DNA of 64,000 nt from Treponema sp. UBA1793 (GCA_002314445.1 DCFX01000088.1:1-64000); one strand, 5' to 3'. Positions 34,887 through 43,470 are shown, numbered from the stretch's first letter. Numbers and translations: made by a program. The notes: a model not told the origin generated them from the letters alone.

Positions 34887-36934
34887 GTTTTTCCTAATCC
34901 ATCCGGTTTTATCTGAAAATGACTGAATTCCATTGAGAACGAGGCACGCCCCTGCGTGACAGAACGCAGGTTTGTTGAAAATCCGAACATTTTCGCCATA
35001 GGAGCCTGCGCATGAACAATTTCCCCTGAAACTTTCGAATCCTGCCCCAAAATAATGCCTCCGCGCGCCGTAATCTGGCTCATGGCATCGCCGACGAATT
35101 CCTTGGGACAGGAAATGTCGACCCTCATGACTGGTTCAAGCAGCTGCGGATTTGCAGCGGAACAAGCCTTATCGAAAACCTGCGCAGCGCACGCTTCAAA
35201 TGCGAACGGCGTCGATGTAAGCTCGTTGTATTCAACAGCGGTAACGGTTACGGCTGTGTCTGTGCACGGGTAGCCGAATTTGATGCCGGACTGGAGGGAG
35301 CTTTCAAATGAATTCTGCATTGCATCAAAAATCTCGTCGGGAATGTCAGAACTGCGTTTTACGGCACAAGTATACAGATTTCCCTCCCCCTGGCTGCGCG
35401 GCTCGACATGAATGGTAATTCCGGCTGTATTCTCTTTACCGCCGAGAACTTTACTGTATGATTCCGATGAATCCGCCGGCGTGGTGACAGCCTCTCTGTA
35501 CGTAACCTGCGGAGCTCCGACCCGGCACTGCACTTTGAAATCATCGCGCATACGCGTTACAAGCACGTCGAGATGGAGTTCACCCATTCCGCTGATGATC
35601 AGCTGTCCCGTTTCTGGATCATCATGATATGTAAATGTCGGATCTTCGTGCGACAGAATTTCAAGTGTCTGATTCATCTTGTCGCGCTCAGCAAGCGATT
35701 CAGGTTCAAGAGATACGGAAATAACAGGCTGCGGAAACGTCGGCTTTTCGAGAAGCACCGGCATTCCTTCACTTCCAAGTGTATCCCCTGTCTGGGCAAG
35801 TTTCAATCCGATGAATGCGGCAATATCTCCTGCAGATACACTGTCCATCGGTTCTTCTTTGTCTGCATTGATGCGGAAAATACGGTTTATGCGTTCACGC
35901 TTTTTCTTATTGACATTGAAAATCTGAGTACCTGATGAAATTTTTCCTGAATACATGCGTACAAAACAGACAGACCCCATATTCGGATCATAGGAAATCT
36001 TAAAAACAAGACCGACGGGCGTACCGGACTCAATGCAGGGAACTTCAACCTTTTCTTCTTTATCGCGTTTTATGTGCAGCCCTTCTGCAGGCGGTACTTC
36101 GTCGGGAGCCGGAAGATAATCTACAACAGCATCTATAAGCGGCTGTATTCCCTGATTATGGCGTGCACTTCCCATGACAAACGGAACTATCGCCCTGTTT
36201 ATTGTCTGACGGCGGAGCGCGCCTTTGAGCTGTTCAATTGAAATTTCTTTTCCTTCAAGATAAAGTTCAGCAAGAGAATCGTCAGCTGATGCTGCCTGAT
36301 CGATAAGCTTTTCATGCCATTTTTCCGCATCGGCTTTCCGCTCAGGAGCAACGTCAGTTATAGAGAATGTCTCACCATCATCTTCCATATTCCAGCGGAT
36401 TTCTTTCATATCGAGCAAATCAATAACGCCTTCAAAATTCTGCCCCTGCCCTATCGGAATCTGAAGTGCAACACATTCGACACCGAATTTTGTATGAACG
36501 TCTTCCATTGAACCAAAGAAATCGGCTCCTACACGATCCATTTTGTTCATAAAACAAATCCGGGGCACATTGAACTCGTCCGCCTGCTTCCATACCGTCT
36601 CTGTCTGCGGCTGTACGCCGTCCACCGCACAGATAACTGCAACGGCACCGTCAAGGACGCGCAGAGACCTCTCCACTTCCGCTGTAAAGTCGACATGACC
36701 AGGAGTATCTATAATGTTTATCTGGAAACCTTTCCACTCCGTAGTAGTTGCAGCGCTCTGGATTGTAATACCGCGGGCCTGTTCCTGGGGAAGAAAGTCC
36801 ATAGTTGCCTGCCCGTCATCTATTTCACCGATTTTGTGAATCTTTTTCGTATAATAAAGAATCCGCTCTGTCGTCGTTGTTTTACCAGCATCTATGTGAG
36901 CCATGATTCCAATGTTACGCATTTTGTTAAGCAT
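34880..36934 (-). CDS. Elongation factor G paralogue
   Basis: A 684-residue GTPase with all five EF-G regions: MAHIDAGKTTTTERIL, the switch II IIDTPGHVDFTAEVERSLRVLDGAVAV, NKMDRVGADFF, then domains II-V with GMGELHLDVLVTRM and ITARGGIILGQ. Switch I reads GQATMDFLPQEQARGITI, different from the classical MDWMEQEQERGITI. Spirochaetes carry two EF-G types that split translocation and ribosome recycling; which one this is cannot be settled here, and no rpsL-rpsG genes flank it. I start it at ATG 36934 (AGGGGAAATC upstream); the longer frame runs through the promoter. Confidence 0.9.
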   Translation of the reverse strand: MLNKMRNIGIMAHIDAGKTTTTERILYYTKKIHKIGEIDDGQATMDFLPQEQARGITIQSAATTTEWKGFQINIIDTPGHVDFTAEVERSLRVLDGAVAVICAVDGVQPQTETVWKQADEFNVPRICFMNKMDRVGADFFGSMEDVHTKFGVECVALQIPIGQGQNFEGVIDLLDMKEIRWNMEDDGETFSITDVAPERKADAEKWHEKLIDQAASADDSLAELYLEGKEISIEQLKGALRRQTINRAIVPFVMGSARHNQGIQPLIDAVVDYLPAPDEVPPAEGLHIKRDKEEKVEVPCIESGTPVGLVFKISYDPNMGSVCFVRMYSGKISSGTQIFNVNKKKRERINRIFRINADKEEPMDSVSAGDIAAFIGLKLAQTGDTLGSEGMPVLLEKPTFPQPVISVSLEPESLAERDKMNQTLEILSHEDPTFTYHDDPETGQLIISGMGELHLDVLVTRMRDDFKVQCRVGAPQVTYREAVTTPADSSESYSKVLGGKENTAGITIHVEPRSQGEGNLYTCAVKRSSDIPDEIFDAMQNSFESSLQSGIKFGYPCTDTAVTVTAVEYNELTSTPFAFEACAAQVFDKACSAANPQLLEPVMRVDISCPKEFVGDAMSQITARGGIILGQDSKVSGEIVHAQAPMAKMFGFSTNLRSVTQGRASFSMEFSHFQIKPDGLGKTW

Positions 36935-36962
36935 ATGATTTCCCCTGAATAAGTTATAAATA

Positions 36963-36991
36963 AGTATATTAAAAACTCTCCAGTTCCTCAA
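36963..36991 (-). promoter_or_regulatory. Promoter of the EF-G and HD-GYP unit
   Basis: Minus strand TTGAGG (36991-36986), 17-nt spacer, TATACT (36968-36963). Gives a leader of about 22 nt with an AGGGGA ribosome-binding site. Confidence 0.7.
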
Positions 36992-37040
36992 GATACGACA
37001 GCATTCAGACGGAAAGAACAAGCAGAAATAATTGATTCTC

Positions 37041-37069
37041 TTGTCAGTAACTGTACGGAGTGATAAAAT
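37041..37069 (+). promoter_or_regulatory. Promoter of the ECF transporter operon
   Basis: TTGTCA (37041-37046), 17-nt spacer, TAAAAT (37064-37069). Predicted start near 37076, leaving a leader of about 167 nt before the first gene. Confidence 0.7.
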
Positions 37070-37089
37070 TGCCTCAAAATCTATTATAA

Positions 37090-37242
37090 CGCGCCATGAA
37101 AGGGCTATCGCCGGGATTTTAAAGGTGGTCTTTATAAAATACATCCCTGTATTTTATAAAACTTCAGCTTACGCGTCGCGTAAACTGAAATCTGCCCCTC
37201 CATGGCGCGCGGCTGTCGCAGAGATTTTAAAGGAGGTCTGTT
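37090..37242 (+). other. Structured, internally duplicated 5' leader of the ECF operon
   Basis: The leader holds two copies of a ribosome-binding segment: 37103-37131 and 37211-37239, 25 of 29 bases alike, 108 nt apart. The second is the real site (AGGAGG, 6 nt before ATG); in the first the equivalent of AGGAGG is AGGTGG and the start codon is ATA. Between them lie a perfect 13-bp hairpin (TTTATAAAATACA 37131-37143, loop TCCC, TGTATTTTATAAA 37148-37160) and a second 13-bp arm pair (TTCAGCTTACGCG, one mismatch). CGCGCCATGAAAGGGC (37090-37105) can pair with 37194-37209 at 14 of 16 positions, closing the whole as a multibranched fold. No known riboswitch consensus was recognised. Confidence 0.6.
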
Positions 37243-37797
37243 ATGAAGATCAAATTCGGAATTAAAGAAGTCGTTGCCATCGGTATCGGCGCGGCGCTGT
37301 TCGTAGCCCTTACACAGGTACAGATTCCGCTCGGATTCGTCCCAAACACCGGAATGCAGCCGCGTGCAGCAGTCCTTGCTTTTATGGCGGCTGTATTCGG
37401 GCCTATCGTAGGCTGTGCCGTGGGATTCATAGGCCATACGCTCGGTGACGCACTTTTTTACGGAAGTGTCTGGTGGAGCTGGGTTATTCCCGATGCACTT
37501 TTCGGCCTCCTCGTAGGACTGTTCTCGGAAAAATACCAGATTAAGAACGGCGGCTTTACGGTAAAACCTGCCGTTCTGTTCAATATCGTACAAATCGTTG
37601 CAAATGCAGTCTGCTGGTGCGTCGTTGCTCCTTTATTCGACATTCTTATCTATGCAGAACCGGCGAATAAGGTATTTACGCAGGGAGTGACCGCTTTCGT
37701 TGCAGATATCATCGTTGTAGGCATTATCGGCACACTGCTTGCATTCGGCTATACAAAAATCAGTGCAAAATCATCGAGCCTGAAGAAGGAAGATTGA
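37243..37797 (+). CDS. ECF transporter substrate-binding S component (UPF0397 family)
   Basis: A 184-residue membrane protein with five or six helices and the UPF0397 stretches VVAIGIGAALFVALTQVQIPLGFVPNTGMQPRAAVLAFMAAVFGPIVG and FIGHTLGDALFYGSVWWSWVIPDALFGLL. In energy-coupling factor importers this subunit binds the vitamin-like solute. Family members elsewhere are tied to methionine-precursor or other micronutrient uptake, but the substrate here is not known. The fused ATPase follows 7 nt after the stop. A long structured leader precedes the gene. Confidence 0.9.
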   Translation: MKIKFGIKEVVAIGIGAALFVALTQVQIPLGFVPNTGMQPRAAVLAFMAAVFGPIVGCAVGFIGHTLGDALFYGSVWWSWVIPDALFGLLVGLFSEKYQIKNGGFTVKPAVLFNIVQIVANAVCWCVVAPLFDILIYAEPANKVFTQGVTAFVADIIVVGIIGTLLAFGYTKISAKSSSLKKED

Positions 37798-37804
37798 TAC
37801 TTTT

Positions 37805-39547
37805 ATGAAAGGACAGACACCTGCAATAGAGTTCAGAAATTTTACCTTTAAATACCGTGCACAGACTGAACCCACTCTCAGGGATATTAATCTGAAAATA
37901 TATCCCGGGGAAAAAGTACTTATTGCAGGACCGTCAGGTTCCGGAAAGTCTACGCTTGCCCGTTGTATAAACGGAATCGTGCCGGCGACATATCCCGGAG
38001 ACATTTCGGGATATGTATCAGTCTGCGGGCTGAATCCTGCTGCAGAAGGTATTTTCGGCATGTCTAAAAAAGTGGGAACGGTGCTTCAGGATACCGACGG
38101 CCAGTTTATAGGGCTTACGGTAGGTGAAGATATTGCATTTGCACTCGAAAACGACTGTATACCCCCGGATACCATGCAACGGAAAGTGCGCGAAGCGGCA
38201 GAACTGGTCGGTATGGAAAATATGCTGTCCCGCGCACCCGGATCGCTTTCCGGCGGGCAGAAACAGAGGGTTTCGATGGCAGGTGTCCTTGTGGACAACG
38301 TGGACATTCTGCTTTTCGACGAACCGCTTGCAAATCTTGACCCTGCTGCCGGTAAAAAAGCGATTGCACTTATCGACGAACTGCAGAAAAACCAGCATAA
38401 GACAATCATTATAATAGAACACCGGCTTGAAGACGTACTGTACCGCGATGTCGACCGCATTATTGTCATCGGGGACGGAACGGTGGCTGCGGACATGACA
38501 CCGGATGATTTGTTATGCTCCGGCGTCCTCAGTGAGCAGGGAATACGCGAACCGCTCTATATTGCGGCACTTAAACATGCAGGATGCGACATAAAACCGC
38601 AGGACATGCCGCAGCATATCGAAACAATGAATATACAGCCTTACTTCAGCAACGTAAGAAACTGGTTTTCAGGTGTGACGCTGCCTCCCTCTCCGCCTGA
38701 AACTGACAGCGCACTTGAAGTACGGCATATTTCTTTCTCGTACAACGGCACGCAGGAAGTACTGCACGACATAAGCTTTCTGATTAAAAAAGGGGAAATG
38801 ACAAGTATCGTCGGACGGAACGGTGCCGGAAAATCGACACTCGCGTCGCTTATCTGCGGGTTCTGCACCCCGGACGGCGGTTCCATACTGCTCGACGGGA
38901 AAGATATTTCGCCGCTTTCCGTAAAAGAACGCGGTGAAAAAATCGGTTTTGTCATGCAGAATCCTAACCAGATGATTTCATGTCCTGTCATTTTTGACGA
39001 AGTTGCACTTGGCCTCCGGGTCCGCAATGTTCCGGAACAGGAAATAACGGAACGGGTAAACGAAACGTTTAAAACATGCGGCCTGTATCCGTTCCGCCAC
39101 TGGCCCGTATCGACGCTCAGCTTCGGACAAAAGAAACGGGTCACTATCGCATCCATCCTTGTCATGAATCCTGAAATACTCATTCTGGATGAACCGACTG
39201 CGGGCCAGGATTTCCGCCGGTACACCGACATTATGGATTTTCTTGAGGGGATAAACCGCTCGCTCGGCATTACAATACTTATGATTACGCACGATATGCA
39301 CCTTATGCTCGAATACACAAAGCGTGCCATAGTCCTGTCCGAAGGAAATCTTGTTGCCGATGAAAAGAGTTCCCGCGTCCTCTCTGACGATTATATTACC
39401 GAACATGCAAGCCTCAAAAAGACTTCCCTGTACGAGCTTTCCATAAAATGCGGCATAGACACACCCTGCGATTTTATCGACAAATTCATTTATGAAGACA
39501 GGCGGCTCCGCTCCGTACATGCTGAACAAAAAGGGAGAAATGACTGA
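37805..39547 (+). CDS. ECF transporter fused double ATPase (EcfA1-EcfA2 type)
   Basis: A 580-residue protein with two ABC ATPase halves. First half: Walker A AGPSGSGKSTLARCINGI, signature LSGGQKQRVSMAGVLV, Walker B ILLFDEPLANLDP. Second half (from about residue 300): VGRNGAGKSTLASLICGF, LSFGQKKRVTIASILV, ILILDEPTAGQD. The second signature reads LSFGQ, common in this subfamily. The fusion supplies both motor subunits of the importer. Its stop overlaps the start of the EcfT gene (TGATG). Confidence 0.92.
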   Translation: MKGQTPAIEFRNFTFKYRAQTEPTLRDINLKIYPGEKVLIAGPSGSGKSTLARCINGIVPATYPGDISGYVSVCGLNPAAEGIFGMSKKVGTVLQDTDGQFIGLTVGEDIAFALENDCIPPDTMQRKVREAAELVGMENMLSRAPGSLSGGQKQRVSMAGVLVDNVDILLFDEPLANLDPAAGKKAIALIDELQKNQHKTIIIIEHRLEDVLYRDVDRIIVIGDGTVAADMTPDDLLCSGVLSEQGIREPLYIAALKHAGCDIKPQDMPQHIETMNIQPYFSNVRNWFSGVTLPPSPPETDSALEVRHISFSYNGTQEVLHDISFLIKKGEMTSIVGRNGAGKSTLASLICGFCTPDGGSILLDGKDISPLSVKERGEKIGFVMQNPNQMISCPVIFDEVALGLRVRNVPEQEITERVNETFKTCGLYPFRHWPVSTLSFGQKKRVTIASILVMNPEILILDEPTAGQDFRRYTDIMDFLEGINRSLGITILMITHDMHLMLEYTKRAIVLSEGNLVADEKSSRVLSDDYITEHASLKKTSLYELSIKCGIDTPCDFIDKFIYEDRRLRSVHAEQKGRND

Positions 39548-40374
39548 TGGCGGGAATGATTACATACAGAGAGAAAGACTGTTTCATCCACAGACTCAGC
39601 GGGCTCACGAAGCTTGTATTTTTTCTGGCATGGACAATAACAAGCATGCTCACGTATGACACGCGTGTACTCTGCATCATGCTTGTCCTGAGCATACTTA
39701 TTTTCACAGCGTCACAAACCGAATGGAAACAGGTATCTTCTATTTTTAAAATGATTATGCTCTTTCTCGTAATAAATCTGCTTGCAATTTATGCATTTTC
39801 TCCGGAAGAAGGATGCAGAATCTATAAAAGCACAACCGTACTACACCGTTTTTCAGCAAGATACACCATAACGACACAGCAGCTGTTTTATGAAGCAAAT
39901 ATCGCGGTAAAATATTTTACGATTATTCCGGCCGTATTCATGTTCATTACCGCGACAAATCCGAGCGAGTTCGCAGCATCGCTCAACAGAATCGGCGTTC
40001 ACTACAATATCGGTTACTCGTTTGCAATCGCGCTCCGGTATATTCCCGACATACAGAACGACTACCACAAAATAAAAGATGCACAGGAAGCCCGCGGTAT
40101 AGAGATGTCAAAAAAAGCGCCTTTTATGCGCCGCATGAAAAGCATGGCCTCACTGCTCTTTCCGCTCATTTTCACGAGCATGGACAGGATAGACGTCGTA
40201 AGCACCGCAATGGAGTTGAGAGGATTCGGTAAAAAGAAAAAACGCACATGGTACACCGGCAGGCCGCTCAGTGCCGGCGATTTTGCCGCGCTTGCATGTA
40301 CTGTGGTGTTTTGTACGGCGGCGCTGTTCATAACCTACCGCGACGGTTCCCGTTTCTGGAATCCGTTTTTGTAA
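39547..40374 (+). CDS. ECF transporter transmembrane T component
   Basis: A 275-residue protein with about five membrane helices and the two cytoplasmic coupling motifs of EcfT: DAQEARGIEMSKKAPFMRR and ELRGFGKKKKRTW (Ala-Arg-Gly and Leu-Arg-Gly types). It couples ATP hydrolysis to movement of the S component. Last gene of the operon; its final 40 nt overlap the end of the convergent HAD gene. Confidence 0.9.
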   Translation: MAGMITYREKDCFIHRLSGLTKLVFFLAWTITSMLTYDTRVLCIMLVLSILIFTASQTEWKQVSSIFKMIMLFLVINLLAIYAFSPEEGCRIYKSTTVLHRFSARYTITTQQLFYEANIAVKYFTIIPAVFMFITATNPSEFAASLNRIGVHYNIGYSFAIALRYIPDIQNDYHKIKDAQEARGIEMSKKAPFMRRMKSMASLLFPLIFTSMDRIDVVSTAMELRGFGKKKKRTWYTGRPLSAGDFAALACTVVFCTAALFITYRDGSRFWNPFL

Positions 40375-41027
40375 TTACGGTTAAAAATATCGGGGAGTTC
40401 TTCAAGCGTTCTGCACAAGTTCCACACCATCCGCCTGATTTCTTCTGCCGGCTGTATTTTGTCGGGAACCATCACGCACAAAAGACCCGCATTATATGCG
40501 CTTCGTATACCGTTCGGGCTGTCTTCAACGGCAGCGCACGATTCCGGCTGAATATTCAGTGTTGAACAGGCAATACGGTAAATCTCAGGATCCGGTTTAC
40601 TGTGCTCAACCATATCGCCTGTTGTTATAGTTTCAAACCATTTGAGCAGCCCTGCATTTTCCATCTGCCGCCTGACGGTAACGCCGCGGGTCGAAGAAGC
40701 AAGCGCAAGCCTGTATCCTTTTTCCTTCAGATACGAAAGTGCCTTTACCGCTCCCTTCATGACTGGAATTCCTTCCTTTTCCTCTATCTCATGAAATAAA
40801 ACAGACGTCCTGTCCATAAAGGCAGGTGCATCGAATGTATCCCCGTACATTTTTTCAAGTATCAGACGTGTATCCGCCTTGTTGCATCCGCGGCAGGCAT
40901 TGATTGCATCGGCGCTGTCTGTCAAACCGAATTCTCCGGCTGCCATTTCCCATGTACGATCGCACATCGTTTCGGTATCAAGAAGGACACCATCCATATC
41001 AAAAATTACTGCTTTTATATCGGCCAT
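40335..41027 (-). CDS. HAD-superfamily phosphatase/phosphomutase
   Basis: A 230-residue enzyme with motif I FDMDGVLLDTE, motif II LASSTRG, the lysine in EHSKPDPEIY and motif IV AAVEDSPNGIRSAYNAGL. The cap is helical as in beta-phosphoglucomutases and sugar phosphatases; the substrate is open. I use ATG 41027, 9 nt after an extended -10 box TGGTATTAT (41045-41037); neither this start nor the upstream in-frame ATG 41054 has a Shine-Dalgarno. Its 3' end overlaps the ecfT gene by 40 nt. Confidence 0.85.
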   Translation of the reverse strand: MADIKAVIFDMDGVLLDTETMCDRTWEMAAGEFGLTDSADAINACRGCNKADTRLILEKMYGDTFDAPAFMDRTSVLFHEIEEKEGIPVMKGAVKALSYLKEKGYRLALASSTRGVTVRRQMENAGLLKWFETITTGDMVEHSKPDPEIYRIACSTLNIQPESCAAVEDSPNGIRSAYNAGLLCVMVPDKIQPAEEIRRMVWNLCRTLEELPDIFNRNYKNGFQKREPSR

Positions 41028-41055
41028 ATGAATGGAATAATACCACAAATTCATA

Positions 41056-41083
41056 TTGATAAAAACAGTTTCTGCTGTATAAT
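41056..41083 (+). promoter_or_regulatory. Promoter of the flavin reductase-like gene
   Basis: TTGATA (41056-41061), 16-nt spacer, TATAAT (41078-41083), facing the gene that starts at 41114. It overlaps the upstream part of the HAD promoter on the other strand. Confidence 0.65.
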
Positions 41084-41113
41084 CTGGTATATCATGGAGT
41101 TTGGGAGGACGAT

Positions 41114-41581
41114 ATGATAAAGGGTTTCGTAAATGAAGATCTTGCAGACGCGTACAAACTCGTTATACAGGGAGCTGTAGCGCTCATAGCCACAAAAGGG
41201 GGAATGGAAAAACTCTACGACATAACGCCTATTGCATGGATTATGCCGATGGACTATGAACCGGTTACAAAAGTAATCTTTTCCTGCGATCCGGCCCACC
41301 AGTGCGACGTAAATATCAAACGCACAAAGGAATTTGCTGTATGCATACCAGTCGACGGAACCGATCCGCTCATTGAAAAATGCGGTTCGGTTTCATCAGC
41401 CGACATTGACAAATTTTCCCGCTTCGGAATTACGGGAGAGAAAGCCGACAAAACCGACCTCATGATCCCTGTTGAAATGACAACAGCATGGCTCGAGTGC
41501 AGGCTTGTAAAAGTTATAAGAGAAGGTTCAGTTGATTTGTTTATCGGGGAATGTACAGCTGCATTTAAAAAACAGATTTAA
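41114..41581 (+). CDS. Flavin reductase-like protein (FMN-binding split barrel)
   Basis: A 155-residue protein with the split-barrel pattern of flavoredoxin and flavin reductases: GAVALIATKGGMEKLYDITPIAWIMPMDYEPVTKVIFSCDPAHQCDVNIKRTKEFAVCIP and later WLECRLVKVIREG with an FIGECTAA strand. Such proteins bind FMN and pass electrons to flavins or iron. GGGAGG lies 7 nt before the ATG. It converges on the ArsR gene with a 4-nt overlap, in a small cluster of redox genes. Confidence 0.82.
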   Translation: MIKGFVNEDLADAYKLVIQGAVALIATKGGMEKLYDITPIAWIMPMDYEPVTKVIFSCDPAHQCDVNIKRTKEFAVCIPVDGTDPLIEKCGSVSSADIDKFSRFGITGEKADKTDLMIPVEMTTAWLECRLVKVIREGSVDLFIGECTAAFKKQI

Positions 41582-41919
41582 CCTGCAGGCACCTGTGCAG
41601 AAAGCAGGTGCTCTATTGCTGCCACAAATTTCTTGAGCTCATCAAGTTTCTTTCGGAGATCCACATAATAATAATTTTTTGTACCAGCACGATATGATTC
41701 AATAAGACCGCTTTCTTTCAGAACTTTTAAATGATGGGAAATAGCCGGACGTGACAGCTTGGTTTTTGAAGTAAGATTTGAAACATTTACGCCTTCTTCA
41801 CCTGCTTCAGCCATATTCATAAACAGCTTCTGCCGGATTTCATCACCCATCGCAGTAAAGAAAGGCCCGCAATTTTCAAGCAATGTCTCTGTAGCGTTGA
41901 CATCTTCGTTTTGCGCCAT
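41578..41919 (-). CDS. ArsR-family transcriptional regulator
   Basis: A 113-residue winged-helix repressor (IRQKLFMNMAEAGEEGVNVSNLTSKTKLSRPAISHHLKVLKESGLIESYRAGTKNYYYVD). No cysteine pair for metal sensing is present, and the C-terminus is a helix (KKLDELKKFVAAIEHLLSAQ), so the signal is unknown. GAGG precedes the ATG. The promoter holds a perfect inverted repeat at the expected start site, which suggests autoregulation. Confidence 0.88.
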   Translation of the reverse strand: MAQNEDVNATETLLENCGPFFTAMGDEIRQKLFMNMAEAGEEGVNVSNLTSKTKLSRPAISHHLKVLKESGLIESYRAGTKNYYYVDLRKKLDELKKFVAAIEHLLSAQVPAG

Positions 41920-41929
41920 AATAATCCTC

Positions 41930-41987
41930 TTTATGGTTCATCTATATAAACCATAAAAAGTATACTGACACTCAATACAGGTGTCAA
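41930..41987 (-). promoter_or_regulatory. ArsR gene promoter with two inverted repeats
   Basis: Minus strand TTGACA (41987-41982), 17 nt, TATACT (41964-41959). One repeat, TTTATGGTT (41930-41938) and AACCATAAA (41949-41957), spans the start site; a second, TGACAC (41966-41971) and GTGTCA (41981-41986), spans the spacer and -35. Both are good operator candidates for the encoded repressor. Confidence 0.75.
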
Positions 41988-42070
41988 GAAAAAGATTCAT
42001 GCCCTGCGGTCTCATCCATACCTGTGCTGAACGAATCCGCAGAGCTTCCTCCTGACATCACCGGCAGTTA

Positions 42071-42463
42071 TTATGCCTCGGCTTTCCACAAACCGTGTTT
42101 ATTGCAGTATGCATAGGCGGCTATAAGTTTGTCGCCTCCTGCCAGCGCAAATACGGCTTCCGGCTTATCACCAGGCTTAAGAGATTTACGCTGTCCGCCG
42201 TGTTCGGTTTCAAGGTAAATCCACTGAATAAAATGCTCCGGCTCCATCGGATGGGCGACAGCACCGACAGCAACATGAACTTCCTTACCGCTTACGGTAA
42301 TAACAGGTACATGTTTTTCTTTGGCAGCATCGGTTGTATTTGCAACAAGTTCCGTCATTTTATCACCACAACATACAGGTACTGCGCCTGAATCATAAAT
42401 CATTCCTACAATGTTTCCACAGTGCTTGCAGATGTAAAACTTAACAGCAATCTTTTCAGCCAT
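42071..42463 (-). CDS. Desulfoferrodoxin / superoxide reductase (2Fe type)
   Basis: A 130-residue iron protein. The N-terminal desulforedoxin-like centre has the four cysteines (YICKHCGN and VPVCCGDKM). The catalytic centre has the histidines in EKHVPVI, KEVHVAVGAVAHPMEPEHFIQW and the cysteine-histidine pair in YCNKHGLW. It reduces superoxide to peroxide without making oxygen, and rubrerythrin elsewhere in the window would remove the peroxide. CAGGAGG precedes the ATG; TTGCTA, 16 nt, TATATT form a possible promoter. Confidence 0.93.
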   Translation of the reverse strand: MAEKIAVKFYICKHCGNIVGMIYDSGAVPVCCGDKMTELVANTTDAAKEKHVPVITVSGKEVHVAVGAVAHPMEPEHFIQWIYLETEHGGQRKSLKPGDKPEAVFALAGGDKLIAAYAYCNKHGLWKAEA

Positions 42464-42570
42464 AAAATCCTCCTGAATATGAGATACTTTAAATATACCC
42501 AGAAATCCGGAAATAGCAAGTACAAAATTGTTGACTGAACAAAGATTTTCAGATAGATTTTTTTAAACAT

Positions 42571-43443
42571 ATGAAACGTACAAACTATTCCTTTCCTACA
42601 CTGATTTTTCTCTTTATATGCATTTCTCAGTCTGCGTCCGCTGAAAACCGCATAATCGACCTATGGAAAAACGTAAAGGACATGCACAGCGCAGAATCTG
42701 TTATGTTTATGACAAAACCGGAACATCCGGACGGAACTGCCGTCATTATCTGCCCGGGCGGAAGTTATCATCATCTTGGTATACTCAATGAAGGATACAG
42801 CTCTGCAAGGTGGTTCAATTCACAGGGCGTTACGACGTTCGTGCTCCGCTACCGCGTTGCTGAAGGCGGGTTCCACCATCCAAGCCAGCTTCAGGATATA
42901 CAGCGGGCAATTCAGCTTGTCCGGGAAAATGCGTCACTTTACGGCATCGATGCCGGCAAAGTCGGTACAATCGGTTTCTCTGCCGGCGGGCACCTTGTAA
43001 CGATGGCCGGGGCTTTTGCGGATACCGACAATGAACTTGAAAAACTCGGCATTCATACGGATGTAAGCCTGCGTCCCGATTTTATCATGGCCATTTATCC
43101 GGTCGTCTCAATGCGTGACGATATAGCAAACTTATGGTCGCGTAAAAGCCTGCTTGGAACAAACATAACAGAAGAAAGAAAAGAAAAATTTTCCATGGAA
43201 AAACAGATTCCAGCGGACATGCCACCAACATATCTTTTAGCCTGCCGCGACGACAAAATCGTGGATTTTGAAAACAGTGTACTGCTTGACAAAGCTCTGA
43301 CAGCAGAAAACATTCCGCACCGCTTTGCAGTTTATGAAACAGGCGGACACGGCTTCGGCATGCTCAACAATTCGTTTATGAAAAGGTATCACTGGAACGA
43401 AGATTTAAAAATATGGCTGCAGGAACAGGGATTTTTACTGTAA
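42571..43443 (+). CDS. Secreted alpha/beta hydrolase (acetyl-xylan esterase/lipase-like)
   Basis: A 290-residue protein with a signal peptide (residues 1-23, ICISQSASA) and an alpha/beta-hydrolase fold of the BD-FAE type: AVIICPGGSYHHLG (oxyanion region), the nucleophile elbow IGFSAGGHLVTMAG, the acid in ACRDDKIVDFENS and the histidine in ETGGHGFGM. Enzymes like this remove acetyl groups from plant polysaccharides or cleave small esters. No Shine-Dalgarno is present; TTGACT (42531-42536), 17 nt, TAGATT (42554-42559) end 11 nt before the ATG, giving a leader of only a few bases. Confidence 0.85.
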   Translation: MKRTNYSFPTLIFLFICISQSASAENRIIDLWKNVKDMHSAESVMFMTKPEHPDGTAVIICPGGSYHHLGILNEGYSSARWFNSQGVTTFVLRYRVAEGGFHHPSQLQDIQRAIQLVRENASLYGIDAGKVGTIGFSAGGHLVTMAGAFADTDNELEKLGIHTDVSLRPDFIMAIYPVVSMRDDIANLWSRKSLLGTNITEERKEKFSMEKQIPADMPPTYLLACRDDKIVDFENSVLLDKALTAENIPHRFAVYETGGHGFGMLNNSFMKRYHWNEDLKIWLQEQGFLL

Positions 43444-43470
43444 TCTGATATAATATCCCCGAACCTGCCC

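Noticed and set aside
37032..37265. 77-residue frame through the ECF leader
   Set aside because: No ribosome-binding site, runs across the hairpins and into the next gene; an accidental open frame.
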